Part shown: positions 29,692 through 42,250 of the stretch, one piece after another | Layout: each line of letters opens with the position of its first letter | Numbering within the stretch: the first letter of the stretch is position 1 | Assembly: GCA_012295275.1 (NCBI GenBank) | Contig: CM022679.1 | Coordinates: forward strand, 26,998,483-27,062,482 | Length of the DNA stretch: 64,000 nucleotides | DNA from: Chrysomallon squamiferum | Taxonomy: Eukaryota > Mollusca > Gastropoda > Neomphalida > Peltospiridae | Reading direction: 5' to 3' | The notes under the pieces: model-generated | Told to the model about the DNA's origin: nothing | Seen by the model: only the letters and a program-made list of their open reading frames with translations | Databases searched by the model: none | Program-made: the position numbers and the translations under genes

Positions 29692-30340
29692 CAGTGGTAC
29701 CTTGACTTACGGGTTATGTTCAGTCGCTTGGTAGATTTTTTTCTTTGAGTTGCAAGCCAAAATCCGAGATATGAGTGAGCTTCAGATATGCCACCGCTAG
29801 GTGGTGCAACAAACAACTTAACATCCTCCCAGAATTCCATGTCTCACTCGTTTACTTCACATGGTTACCTGGCCATGCAGTCTTCTTTGTTGAGTTGTTT
29901 TATTGATTTGTGCAGTATTTTGCCAAATGTCTTCGTTCTGACCATGGATCATAAGAAACTGAGTGCAAAGGACAGTGCTGAGAAGAAGAAGCCGATGATG
30001 GTCACGAATTAAAGCATGAAATCATAGAAAAACATGAGCGAGGTGTTCATATAGTTGACTTGGCTAGACAGTACGAGTGTAGTATTTCTACGATATGTAC
30101 CATACTGAAGAAGCAAAAGGAATCAATAAAGGCTGTAACTACAGCCAAAGGCATTAAAATAATTTGTCAGATCTCCAAGATAAATACACTTGCCAAAAAA
30201 ATGGGGTGGTTTTGTGGGGCTGGAATGGATTAATGCTATTTCAATTAATTTCAGTTGGGAAAATTGATTTGATATTCAAGCAAATTGAGTTATGAGCATG
30301 GTCATGGAACAATTTGAACTCATAAGTCAAGGTACCACTG
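29692..30340 (+). mobile_element. Non-autonomous Tigger/pogo-type DNA transposon
   Basis: The 649-bp element has terminal inverted repeats of about 20 bp, CAGTGGTACCTTGACTTACG at the left and the inverse of CAGTGGTACCTTGACTTATG at the right, differing at one base. This end sequence is typical of Tigger-like pogo elements. The right flank is TA, the expected target; the left flank is AA, probably mutated. Inside are remnants of the transposase N-terminus (29944-30233), followed directly by the right end, so the middle of the gene was deleted. Confidence 0.85.
29944..30233 (+). pseudogene. Tigger transposase N-terminal remnant, frameshifted
   Basis: The first part (ATG at 29944) reads SAEKKKPMM and stops at 30011. 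Reading continues one frame over from 30012 with KHEIIEKHERGVHIVDLARQ, then YECSISTICTILKKQKESIK, the CENP-B-like helix-turn-helix of Tigger transposases. The frame ends at 30233. Only the DNA-binding head is present and the DDE catalytic domain is absent, so the copy is dead. Confidence 0.8.
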
Positions 30341-30794
30341 TATATTTTTAGCTGTAAAAGTCTGCTTATAAATTTTGGTTACGGTGTTCATTTCTCTTTC
30401 CTCTCATTCATTTCTATTACATTATTTCTAGTTACACCTAATATAAGAACATGGAACTGGAATATTAAATACATTTGTTTTTTTTAATATTTTACATATT
30501 TAAATTTTAAAATATTTGGTGGAACTAATACAGTATAAAAATATGAAATTTTGGAACAGTAAATTAATTTGTTTTTAATTTAAATACTTATTTATATACT
30601 AAAATATTTGACAGTTAATATAACACAAGAACATGGAACTTTGGAAAGATAACATATTATTACTTTTTTTAATATACATATTTAAATTTTTAAGTATTTT
30701 ATAACTTTTTACAATGTAATAAATTTTTGTACTGGAATAATGCATTTTATTTTGTAATGTTAAACATGTTAAAATTATAAAGTGGTAGCATTGT

Positions 30795-31110
30795 AGTACA
30801 AGTCTCTTTGTCAAATTTCTGTTCCAAAGTTATTTTAATGGTATATATTGAAATATATGTCTCTTAAATTAATTTTTCTTTCATTGTTATTTTAATGATA
30901 GCACTGAAATGAATTTCTCTGCTGAATTTCTGTTTCATTGTTATTTTAATGGTAACTACTGAAATATGTGCCTCTTACATGGATTTCCTTTACATTGTTA
31001 TTTTAATGTAATATTGAAACATAAGTCTCATTCATAACTGAATTTCTGTTCCATCGTTATTTTAATAGCTGTATTGAAACAGAAATCTCTTACCTGAATT
31101 TCTGTTTTTA
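30795..31110 (+). repeat. Decayed ~67-bp tandem array, about five copies
   Basis: Units share TTGTTATTTTAATGGTA, ATTGAAA and CTCTTACATGAATTTCT-like blocks. The array is intronic and contains no splice site. Confidence 0.6.
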
Positions 31111-32047
31111 ATTTACATTTTTAAAACTAAATGCCAAAAGGTTTGCTTCTATGTGTCTTACTTAATATAATATTTAATATTTATTTATTTATTTATTTAA
31201 TGTTTATCAAGTAGTTGTTTAATGTGAAATAAATATACTCGAATTTAATGAGGCCTGTGTAAGTATATATAACAGTTTTCATCTGAATATTATAAAATAT
31301 TGAGAAAGATTTAATATTCTTAGCAGTGGTTATGAGAAATAGCAGTTAATTTTATCTATGATTTGTTAAGATGAGATTTGCCAAGAATATTTATAAACCA
31401 CAGTTCAAACAATTTTACAATTATATATATATATAAGTCTAAATCAAATGTAGATGTCATATAGATATGTAAAATAGATAAAAAGGACCAGTAAACATTT
31501 TTTTAAATGTTTCAAGATTAGAATAAGGTAGCATATACATTTAAATGTATAAAAAAATAGGATAATATTATTATATGTAATAGTATATACATATGCAAAA
31601 TAACTACCATGAATTGTATTTGAAAGATCCATATAGTATATATTTTCATTTTAGAATTATTATTATTATTATTATTATTATTATCACTGTTATTATTGTA
31701 ATGCAATTAGAACTAGTATAGTTAACATTTATATTACATACAAAACTAGTATTTAAAATGTTAGAAGTTTTTATTCATTTTCTTTTAAAAATGTTTTTTC
31801 TCTGAATATATAGTTCTGAATATTTTATTTCCAGTAGATTTTAATAATACATTTGGGGGGGGGCATTCGGTCTAAAATTTCAGATCAAACTTTTTCTTAT
31901 ATATATAAGACTGATCTGAAACTTGATATACATCATAATTTCATAAAATGAAAGTAAATTTTAAACAGTAATGCTATTATTAGACCTTTATGATGGTAGT
32001 GTATCTATGCTCTTGTATTCATTATTGTAAACTTATACACATTGCAG
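31111..32047. other. CDKL2 intron, nothing recognised
   Basis: AT-rich sequence with an (ATT)n run at 31657-31683 and a G run at 31856-31863. It ends at the acceptor CACATTGCAG. Confidence 0.5.
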
Positions 32048-32149
32048 TCCCCATATTATGACAGCACCAAATTATGCGACAGTAAACAACCTAACATTAT
32101 CGAGCCCAACTCTACTAGGTTCCTCATATTCTGGCCCTCCCCCTTTGAG
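32048..32149 (+). CDS. CDKL2: CDKL2 exon 8 (disordered tail)
   Basis: This 102-base exon lies between acceptor CATTGCAG and donor GTAAAC and was found by composition and splice sites. It takes the two bases left by exon 7, reads without stops, and leaves two bases that finish an Arg codon at the next exon. The protein includes PHIMTAPNYATVNNLTLSSP and TLLGSSYSGPPPLR. Exon 7 would also join exon 9 in phase without it, so it may be a cassette exon. The Leu/Ser/Pro-rich composition resembles the vertebrate CDKL2 tail before GYRVDEK. Confidence 0.82.
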
Positions 32150-33856
32150 GTAAACACACAGTTCTCTCTCTCTCTCTCTCTGTCACATTAGAGAAATAAC
32201 CAGTCACCCAGTTTGTGCATTTTCATTGCTGAATCTTGACTAAAGGTTCCTTTTTGTGGTTAGGCGTTTTCAGGATTAAAAAAGTAAATAAATAATAATA
32301 AGAAGAAGACGCGAAAAAAGAACTTAACAAATAACAGAAGTGAAAGACTGACTGTCAAGCTTGAAGCAATATCTTTTCATTGTTTTTATTTCAGTGTTTT
32401 TTGTTTGTTTTATTTATTTATATATTTTTTTATTTATTTATTTTTTTTAATTATTTTTTTATTTTTTGTACAAGAAATTAAAAAAAAAAAAAAAAACCAC
32501 TTGGAAATAAGCAAAAAAAACCTTAAAAAAAACAACAGAAAGAGAACGAATTTAAAAAAAAAAAATTATTATTTTTTTTTTTTTTTTTATACATATACAT
32601 ACCTTTAGTCAAGATACAGTAGTTGTGCTTTAAATCCCTCCCTTTTCACTGGCCTCACCTCACTTTTGTTTTAATCTGCTGCTACTCCCCAGTGTGCAAG
32701 CTTTTCACTAATCACTGATCAGCTGAAGAGCCAAACTCATGGTAAAATTATAAACGTAGAAAAATATATAAACATTTGTAACCTGAACTTACAAAGCCCA
32801 CATTTCTTAATTTTTAATGTTTAGCCATTCTGAACCCTGACACATAATGACAAACAGCTCAAACCCTGGTTTTTAAGTGTTACTAGTTAAAATAGATGGA
32901 ATGAATTGACTACATCACTGTTTGGTCTTCATAGCACATCAGTCGTATTATTGCTACAGTATGTTTGGCTACACTGTAGGCCAATCAAGTTCTATGGGTT
33001 AAGCATTGCAAACATATATACTCTACAAGTTAAATATTTCAAATGTATGGACATTAAAATCAAAATAATTACAAAAATCAAAAAAATCAACTTTAGAATA
33101 AAAATACTGCATAGTTATTAATTAAATGGCTGCAAAATACTTTCCCAATAACCAAAATGTATCAGCTTTAGTACAGGGTTTGTTTTTGTATTTTTTTGTA
33201 TTTTTTTTGTATTTTTTGTTTTACATCAACAGAACAAAAGAGGTATTGTCTGTACATTCAAATGATACACTGAATAGCAAGGACAAAAAATTAAAAAATA
33301 AAATTTATGATACTTTTATAACAACACGAGTGGGATAATATAACATCTATCTTGATAAATGTACTTGTCTGTACACTTTCAGTGACTATCTATTTTATTT
33401 ATCTACAAATAGCTGCCAGTAATAATCACCAATTTAACCCCAGTGTTAGAATAATTTCAAAATACAAGTCTGGGTGTCACGTTAACCATTGCCTATATAA
33501 GAAATATTTTCCTCCTATTTTACAGGGTCATATGGGTTCAATATTGCACTTGTGTAATATTCTGGCATTTCCTGCTTGCAAAAACAACCAAAAAAAAACA
33601 TAATAATATACACTGATATATCATTAAAGTTTCTGAAATTTGTAAGCCCCAAACTTTGATTATTCCATGAGCATGGCTCTTTAACTATTTCAAAAAAACC
33701 TGTGTGTTTCCTTTTACCAGCAGTGAGAGTTTTATAATCATATTTTGTGTTTGAGCGTTACAAGACATTTTAATAACAGTGAATTAATTTTCTTAATATT
33801 GATTTGTGTTCAAATTAGATGTGCCATAGTTGTAGTACTAGCATTTGAGAAAAAAA

Positions 33857-34040
33857 GTTGAAGTAATTAATTTTATTAATTTCTATTTAATTAAATTTAG
33901 ATGCTTACTAATTATAGCAACAGTTGAAATAAAAGTTAAAGTGATTAATTTTATTAATTTCTCTTTAATTCAATTTAGATGCTTACTAATTGCAGCAACA
34001 TTTGAAATAAAAGTTAAAGTGATTAATTTTATTATTACTA
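33857..34040 (+). repeat. ~80-bp tandem duplication
   Basis: Two copies of a unit containing GATGCTTACTAATT, GCAACA, TTGAAATAAAAGTTAAAGTG and ATTAATTTTATTAATTTCT, few differences between them. A shorter relic of the unit recurs near 34226-34256. Confidence 0.7.
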
Positions 34041-34094
34041 TTATTACTGTTATTATTATTATTATTATCATCATTATTATCGTTGTTGTTGTTG

Positions 34095-34169
<75 letters not shown>

Positions 34170-34594
34170 TTTTATTTTGTTTTGTTTTGTTATTCTTTAT
34201 TATTTTATTTTATTTATTTATTTTTTTAATTTTAAATGTACCATAATCACAGCAACATTTCAGAGAGGGGACAAAAAACACCATACTGAGCAAATGAAAT
34301 AATTTATTTGATTATTTTCTATTTTATTAAAGTCATATGCTTCATAGTTGTATTTACATATAAGTTATTGCAGTTAACTTTCTTATCCTGTATTATGGAA
34401 AGGTAAACACTATATCTGCCAACAAATGGAAAAGTGATTAGTAGTAATAATGACATTTTAAAAATTTTTTCCTTGAGTATGTTGTATAAAGTTGGCTGAT
34501 TCATATATGTTAGTATTAAATCATCTTTTAGATTATCTTGAATATGTTCATTCTTTATATTTACTGAAAATAAAGTTATTACATATAAATGTAA

Positions 34595-34842
34595 CTATTT
34601 ATCATGTCTGTGAACATCATGATCATTTATTTTAATTTATTTATTTATTTAGTTATTTTTTTTACACTTTTGATCCATTAAAGCATACATTTAGCAACTT
34701 TATAAACTGAAATTTTCTATTTGTCATGTCTGTAAACATCATGATCATTTATTATAATTAATTTATTTATTTAGTTATTTTTTTTACACTTTTGATCCAT
34801 TAAAGCATACATTTAGCAACTTTATAAACTGAAATTTTCTTT
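34595..34842 (+). repeat. ~123-bp tandem duplication
   Basis: Two consecutive copies share ATCATGTCTG, AACATCATGATCATTTATT and TTTGATCCATTAAAGCATAC, then TTTAGCAACTTTATAAACTG, with only a handful of differences. The high similarity indicates a recent duplication. Confidence 0.8.
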
Positions 34843-36443
34843 TGGTAATCTAACAAAGAGTGAAAAAAAAAGAAAAAAAGATAAATAAAATAGAATCTGA
34901 AATTGAATAAAATGGCCAGTTATATTACTTTTGAATCACTTTGTGTACCTTTCATGGAGATAGATCAAACACTTCTTAATCCTTCTTAACTTAAATAATT
35001 GTCTTTTTTTTTTTTTTTACACATTGAGGTCATTCATAATGCAAATAATAATTGTATACATATATAACAGGAGTTTTTCTGTTTTATTGGGGTTTTTTGT
35101 AACAGTTACATACCAATATATATTTTGTTTTGCTTAGATCATTTATAACAAAAATAATTATTGTATATCTGTGTAACTGCACCTTTACTAAGTAATTTCA
35201 TTTACATTTCAAGTCTTTATTATGTAAATATATCCTGTAATTATAGTTATCTTTTAATTTATTTAATCCAAATAGATACTGTATACCTATAGATTGTATT
35301 AAGAAAGCTTATTTATAACTCAAATAGTAATTTTATTTGTTATGTAACTATCTTTTAAGCCATTAAGTTTATTTATAATGTAAACAGTTATTGTGTACCT
35401 GTATAATTATGGTTTCTTTCAATATGTTTTTTATAATGCAAGTACCCAGAAATTACCTTATGTCTATATATCTCATTACCTCTAGTACTAAAGCTGTACT
35501 TATGAAACTAATTTTTACTCTAGATTCATGTTTTGCTCACCCATATAACTTTAATTATTTACAGTAGCTATTATACACCTTTTTATAGTTTTACCTACAT
35601 ATTATATAAACATAGTAATACTTACATGTATACACTACTTTTAATAATACTTTATTTTTCATGTTTACTTCTAACCACTGTTTTATATTACTTTTATAAC
35701 TGTCCTAGATATTTTTTAAATTTATTTTAACTTTTTCATACATACTTATAACCACTGTTTTATATTACTTTTATAACCACTATTTTATAACAGATTTATA
35801 TATATATTTTTTAAATTTAAAATTATTGTTCTGTGGAAAAATAAAAATACACTTTTTGACTAAATTTTGTTTTGTCTAAGTACATTTTTATAATTTTCTT
35901 CTGTTTTTTTTTATTTCATTGCCATCTGATAATCAGCATTTATGTAAATAAAATTACATTGTAATTCTTTTGAGTAAGAAAACAAACAGGTTAGTTTTAA
36001 AATAAAGAAGTAAATAAAATAAATTTACATTCATTTAAGTCTAAAAAAGAATAAAAAATAAAAATATAAAAATGAAAATGTATATGTATTTAAAAAGTTT
36101 CCGACTTTATAATACAAAATGTATACATTTCTTTAGAAAATGAAATTTGGTAATAAGGTAATATCTAATAAATAATTAATCTAATTATGTTGGCATTTAA
36201 AAAAAAAAAAATAATAATTAAAAAAAAATAAACAATAATAATATAACAAATTTTGTTCTAGACTTTCATTATGTGATGTGCATAATTATTTTCAGGTGTT
36301 TTTTTTTTTTAGGTATTTGTATAATTTTTATATATATATATACTTTTTTCTTTTATAAATATATGTACAAAAAGCATTTCTTTTTTTTTTTAAAAGAGTA
36401 ATATATATGATTTTGTGATAAGTATTTCTATACATGGTTTCAG

Positions 36444-36652
36444 AGTGAGTGACAAGGTTGTGAAGAAAACCACATCCAACTTCTCAAAGAAAGCTTCCTC
36501 GAATCACCACAGCCTGACCATAAGTCCACAGCCATTGCAGTCAGAAAAGAGTTCCATGCACGACAAGGGAGCTAACCCCAGCAGACAGAAGAATAATGAG
36601 AAGAAAGAAGAAAAGCCAGGTTTAAGTTTCCCTGAAGTCAAAGGGGCAGAGG
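36444..36652 (+). CDS. CDKL2: CDKL2 exon 9 (tail)
   Basis: Acceptor tggtttcag, donor gtatgt; 209 bases, phase 2 to 1. The first residues (R)VSDKVVKKTTSNF align in character with the vertebrate CDKL2 tail GYRVDEKTKK, one of the few conserved tail motifs. The rest is Ser/Lys-rich and probably disordered. Confidence 0.85.
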
Positions 36653-37137
36653 GTATGTTTTTAATCACCACGAATTTATTGGTTAGATTTCTGGTCATCA
36701 AATCAGATTTAAATTTCCTTGAAGTAAAAAAAGCAGTACATGTGTTTGTATCCTGAAAAGGTCATCAAATCAGATACAAAATTTTCCTGACATTGAAAAG
36801 CAGGGCCTATGTATTTACCTAGATGGGTTTATTATTTCTGGCCATCAGATTAACTTTACATTTACTTAAAATTACAATAAAATTAGGGCCCATGGAATAT
36901 CTATGTGTTTTTAAAGCAGGTTTGTGTTCACTAGACAGTAAAGGGGCGGTGTATATTCATAATAAATGTTTCTGAACCTAGTTTATATTTATTTAAAGAT
37001 GCATAATACCTTGAAGCTATTGTAGTTATTACTGGGTATCAGATGTAAATGGTTTTAATGTCTTTTCTAGATGTCGGTAATCTTTGATTTCAAAAATATT
37101 TTAAATGTTTTAATTATCCACTCCTTTCTTTCTCAAG

Positions 37138-37238
37138 GCTACGCTGGGAAGTCAAGAGATAAACCAGGAGCTAAGAAGTCTAATGTTGCCACAATACCTC
37201 ATATCACAAACATAGACCCCTTTACATCCAGCAGTCAG
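37138..37238 (+). CDS. CDKL2: CDKL2 exon 10 (tail)
   Basis: Acceptor ctttctcaag, donor gttagt; 101 bases, phase 1 to 0. It encodes GYAGKSRDKPGAKKSNVATI, then PHITNIDPFTSSSQ. The last 39 bases and the donor form the first unit of the 49-bp array to the right. Any downstream copy of the donor would add Val-Ser and a stop, so the first donor must be used to reach the last exon. Confidence 0.88.
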
Positions 37239-38323
37239 GTTAGTTAACAATATCACAAACATAGACCTCTTTACATCCAGCAGTCAGGTTAGTTAACTAT
37301 ATCACAAACATAGACTGCTTTACATCCAGCAGTCAGGTTAGTTAACTATATCACAAACATAGACTGCTTTACATCCAGCAGTCAGGTTAGTTAACTATAT
37401 CACAAACATAGACTGCTTTACATCCAGCAGTCAGGTTAGTTAACTATATCACAAACATAGACCCCTTTACATCCAGCAGTCAGGTTAGTTAACAATATCA
37501 CAAACATAGACCCTTTACATCCAGCAGTCAGGTTAGTTAACTATATCACAAACATAGACCCCTTTACATCCAGCAGTCAGGTTAGTTAACAATATCACAA
37601 ACATAGATCCCTTTACATCCAGCAGTCAGGTTAGTTAACAATATCACAAACATAGACTGCTTTACATCCAGCAGTCAGGTTAGTTAATAATGTCACAAAC
37701 ATAGACATCTTTACATCCAGCAGTCAGGTTAGTTAACAATGTCACAAACATAGACATCTTTACATCCAGCAGTCAGGTTAGTTAACTATATCACAAACAT
37801 AGACATCTTTACATCCAGCAGTCAGGTTAGTTAACAATGTCACAAACATAGACCTCTTTACATCCAGCAGTCAGGTTAGTTAACAATATCACAAACATAG
37901 ACCGCTTTACATCCAGCAGTCAGGTTAGTTAACAATATCACAAACATAGACCTCTTTACATCCAGCAGTCAGGTTAGTTAACTATATCACAAACATAGAC
38001 CTCTTTACATCCAGCAGTCAGGTTAGTTAACTATATCACAAACATAGACTGCTTTACATCCAGCACTGAGGTTAGTTAACAATGTCACAAACATAGACCT
38101 CTTTACATGCAGCAGTCAGGTTAGTTAACAATGTCACAAACATAGACCTCTTTACATCCAGCAGTCAGGTTAGTTAACTATATCACAAACATAGACTGCT
38201 TTACATCCAGCAGTCAGGTTAGTTAACAATGTCACAAACATAGACATCTTTACATCCAGCAGTCAGGTTAGTTAACAATGTCACAAACATAGACCTCTTT
38301 ACATCCAGCAGTCAGGTTAGTTA
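37200..38323 (+). repeat. 49-bp minisatellite made of the exon end plus splice donor, 23 copies
   Basis: Twenty-three units of 49 bp (one of 48) run from inside exon 10. Each unit holds ATATCACAAACATAGACC, TTTACATCCAGCAGTCAG and the donor with intron start GTTAGTTAAC. Donor junctions fall at 37238, 37287, 37336 and so on to 38315. Twenty-one of the 22 extra junctions keep CAG/GTTAGT, and one (near 38070) has GAG/GTTAGT. Copies are very similar, so the expansion is recent. Confidence 0.95.
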
Positions 38324-38450
38324 ACCTTTACACCGAGCAGTCAGATCCATTGACAATACAACAAGTCCTCAGTTAAAGGTTTCTGTAGAATTATTCTTAA
38401 ACAAATTATGTTTTAAATCTGATGAGATGATTTTGTTTGTTTGGTTGCAG

Positions 38451-38495
38451 CAAGATACTTACTCGGTGGAACGCGATGGCTTCCCCAACGTCTGA
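38451..38495 (+). CDS. CDKL2: CDKL2 last coding exon
   Basis: Acceptor tggttgcag. In the phase set by exon 10 it reads QDTYSVERDGFPNV and stops (TGA 38493-38495), giving 618 codons in all. A different frame of the same region stays open to a GTATGT at 38601 and reads like protein (SDSGMHYTPQTAREQRKKNE, then LFVLQGDSFIGHL). Using an AAG acceptor four bases downstream (38455) would select it. The stop-containing frame is preferred because its acceptor is canonical, but the C-terminus is uncertain. Confidence 0.6.
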   Translation, partial: QDTYSVERDGFPNV

Positions 38496-39480
38496 CAGTG
38501 GCATGCACTACACACCACAGACTGCAAGAGAACAGAGAAAGAAAAATGAGCTCTTTGTTCTGCAGGGCGACTCATTCATCGGTCATCTTCATAACCAGAA
38601 GTATGTCTGTCTGTCTGTCTGTCTGTCAGTCAGTGCGATCATCACCTAGTAATGTCACACAGCGACACATTTGTTCAAGACCGGCAACTCAAGACGTATG
38701 TGTGTTGTATGTCAGATAGCTCTGTCTAGTTTTAGTTTTAAAAGAATAGTCTTATCTGATTGCTTTAAAAATGACTAGGTCAAATGTGTGTATTTGTGTC
38801 AGAATGAAGTGGTAAGAGAGATGTACACATCTGATTAAGTTTCAAATGAATAAGCGAGATTTACGTCGATTTAAGTTTCAGAGGAAAAGAGAGAATTCGT
38901 CTGACAGGTTTTTTTTTTAAATAAAAAGTGAGATTTATACGTCTGATTACGTTTTTATATGAAAAGTCATAATGTATACATCTGATTAAGTTTTAAATAA
39001 TAAGTGAAATGTATGAGTATTGTTAAGTTTTGAAATAAAAACTAGGGTGATAATCTGATTTAATTTTAAATGAAAAGATGAGGTGTGTGCATCAGTTTAA
39101 GTTTCACACGAAAAGAGGGATGTGCATCTGATTCATTAAATAAAAAGTGAGATACATACATCTGATTATGTTTTTGAATGAAAAGTCAGATGTATACATC
39201 TAATTAAGTTTTATATTTTTATTTTAAATCGGAAATTAAATCTATTTGTATTGTTAATTTAGAAATGTAGATATATTTTAGTTTCAAATGAAAAATAGTA
39301 TATATCTTGATTTTATTTTTATAACAGAAACACAGTGTGTATTTATTTTAGTTTTGAACCAGAAATAAGATGCATGTTAATTTAAATTGAATATATGTGT
39401 ATTTTAGTTTTAATTCAGAAATGAAATGTTTTATTTTGTTTCAGTGCAAAAATTGCATGATAGTATAGCTCAGTTTTACA
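38496..39480 (+). repeat. CDKL2 3' flank with a decayed ~43-bp tandem array
   Basis: After a (CTGT)n run at 38603-38627, units with CATCTGATTAAGTTT, AAATGAAAAGT and GAGATGTATA repeat from about 38760 to 39230 with growing divergence. This is probably CDKL2 3' UTR or just beyond. Polyadenylation signals are too common in this AT-rich DNA to choose one. Confidence 0.55.
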
Positions 39481-40202
39481 CAAGAATGAAATTGTTTCAT
39501 TTTTAAACCTGTATGAAAATGTTCTAAACAAAATGGTTGAAGTTAATTTAGTGTAGTAAGATATGAGTGTTGTTAATGTTCTTTTTATTATTATCTTTTT
39601 TGTTTTAATGTTTAAATCAAATTATTAATCTTCTTTTGTTTATTCTATTTTTTATTTTTGAAAAGTTCTTGTTTTAAAAATGGTAATTTTATTATTATAA
39701 TAAATTTCTTTATTTTGTAAATAATAAACACATTATTTTAATCATTTTATTTGTAATAATAAGTATTTTATTATTTTTAAATGATCAGAGAATATAAATA
39801 TATGACAGAAAAGTTTTGGATTACATGTTAAAGTGAAAAAAAAAAAAAAAAAAAAATAAATAAATAAAAATAAGACTTACTGCACAAAACTAAATTTAGA
39901 AAGTTGCCTCAATGTTAAGACAATTTGTACAGACTTGATTTGACAGTACAATGACTTTTTCTTTCCATTTTACAAAATGTAAACATAAATTACAGCTATG
40001 TAATATATGTTTTTTACACTCTGATCCTGAATTTTGAGTTTGAACAATACTGACTCACAAAATCTTAATTTAGATTCTCTATACACTGCAACTTAAAATT
40101 TTGAGTTTGAACAATACTTTGAGTAAATCTAATTTAGGTTTTTTATACATGGACTTCAAATTTGATTTTGAATAATAGTGTCAGAACAAATCTAATTTAG
40201 GT

Positions 40203-40233
<31 letters not shown>

Positions 40234-41354
40234 GACTTGAATTTTGAGTTTGAACAACATTGATTGAAATTATTTTGTTTATTTATATGTTGTCTTCAAT
40301 TTTATATTTTGAATTTGTATAATATTGAATCAAACTGTTCTGTATATGTTGTCAGTTTGCATTAAATATTAGTATCAGCAGTATTAGAGCTGATCAATCT
40401 ATCTGTCAAATTATTTATCTAAATTTTCTGCAGAACATATTCAAGCTCTCTTAATTCATGGTTATTAATGCTATTTTCAATTTTTGCTTTTGACAGATAT
40501 TAAATAAAACACTGTTAAGATTTAAATTCTATTTTTTAAAGACAAATGACTGAATTTATGAAGCTAATTTTCTTCAGTGTTTAAATGTTACAGATATATC
40601 TATGTTTTTAATGTATATTGTTATATGTGTCAGATGAAACCAGACTTTGTTAAATTTGTTTTTTAATGTGACTGAAAACTCTGTATATATTCACCTATGT
40701 TTTAAGTTTTATAAATTTGTAAAATAATTTTATTTCTCTGCTCAACATATTTGTGTGAATTACGTTTTTATCACTCGTGTGATTGCAGCTTCTTATTTCA
40801 CTGTGCCATCATTTCATCATTAATCTGCAATATTGTCTTTGTGTACATAGATTTAAACTTTAGTTTTCTCTCACTGTTAGATATTTCAGAAAAATTATAT
40901 ACAAGAAAAAAATGTAAGTGCACGTTTAGACATGGAAAATATTTGTCTTATTATTATTATTATTATTATTAATATTATTATTATTTTAAAAAGCTGCTTT
41001 TGAAAAAAAAAATGGGCAGTGCCTAGTAAACCAGTAATAATAATAATAATTAGTGTTTTTACCTCAGTCTTTTTTACTTTTGATAATGTAAATATTACTA
41101 TAATTCTGGAATCTTAAAAGAATGAAAAAATAATTAAAAACATCAAGTGAAACAAGAAGGGACACAACTCTTGTATATTACTGAAACAGAAAGGGATGCA
41201 ACTGATGTAAAACAAATTACAGATATCAAAAGGGACACAACTCTTGTCAAACAAATTACAGATATAATAAGGGACATAACTTTTATCAAATTAATAGAGA
41301 AACGACTCTTGTACAGAGAAAACAATTAGAGAAACAAAAAGGGACAAAACTCTG

Positions 41355-41387
<33 letters not shown>

Positions 41388-42088
41388 TTCTGAGTTCATT
41401 ATTTGTTGTTATGACATAAGTTCCCATCTAACAAACATCTGACTTACATTTTTTTAACATACAAATGTTTGTCCTTAACCCTGTTAATAAAAAAGTGATT
41501 TACCTGTAATAACTCATGTGATGTTTAATTCGTATTTTAATTTTTCTTATAAAACAGTTATGTGTTAAAATGTGTTAATATCCTACCATAGTACATAGTA
41601 AACATTTCTTTTAAATACAAACCCTTGACAATATGAAATCTAATTATATGTACAAATTTGACTTAGAATAACATTAGAAATGAGTTTGTAAAACAAAATA
41701 ATTAACAAGAATATTTCTTTAATTAGTGTTTAGATCCAGTTCTGCAGATTTTTTTTTTTGTTGAATTTTACTCAGTATAGTGTACAAAATTTATACCATT
41801 TAATTGCATTAAAGTTTATAAAGTTTTATCACCTTTAATTTCATATTTCTAAAAACTAAAATGGTTCAGATTTTGTTTGAATTTGTTTTCAATAGAGAAT
41901 AACTAGCCAGTGATTTACTGTTAACTGTTGTTGGTTTTACTTTCTTTCTTTTAAACTGGTTCATATATTATATATTTAAAGGGTTGTTGTTGTTTTCTTT
42001 TCAACATTTTTAATTTTATCATGGACTGAAATACTTAATTGCTCAAAACCTTAGAGATTGTAGTTTGTGCCAAATGCATTTTAATCAA

Positions 42089-42145
<57 letters not shown>

Positions 42146-42172
42146 AGGATGACGAAGAAAAAGTTTAATTTC

Positions 42173-42250
<78 letters not shown>

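Larger units (their letters stand above)
32150..36443. other. CDKL2 intron with low-complexity DNA
   Basis: AT-rich intron. It contains (TC)n at 32165-32181, A/T homopolymer blocks at 32410-32590, and (ATT)n/(ATTT)n tracts at 34030-34170. Two short tandem duplications lie at 33857-34040 and 34595-34842. No coding exon is seen, and CDKL2 joins in phase across it. Confidence 0.6.

Noticed and set aside
33352-33603. 83-codon open frame on the + strand
   Set aside because: No motif, AT-rich composition like the intron, and CDKL2 reads in phase without it.
37200-38323. Regular direct repeats resembling a CRISPR array
   Set aside because: Units are contiguous with no unique spacers, contain a eukaryotic splice donor, and lie in an intron.
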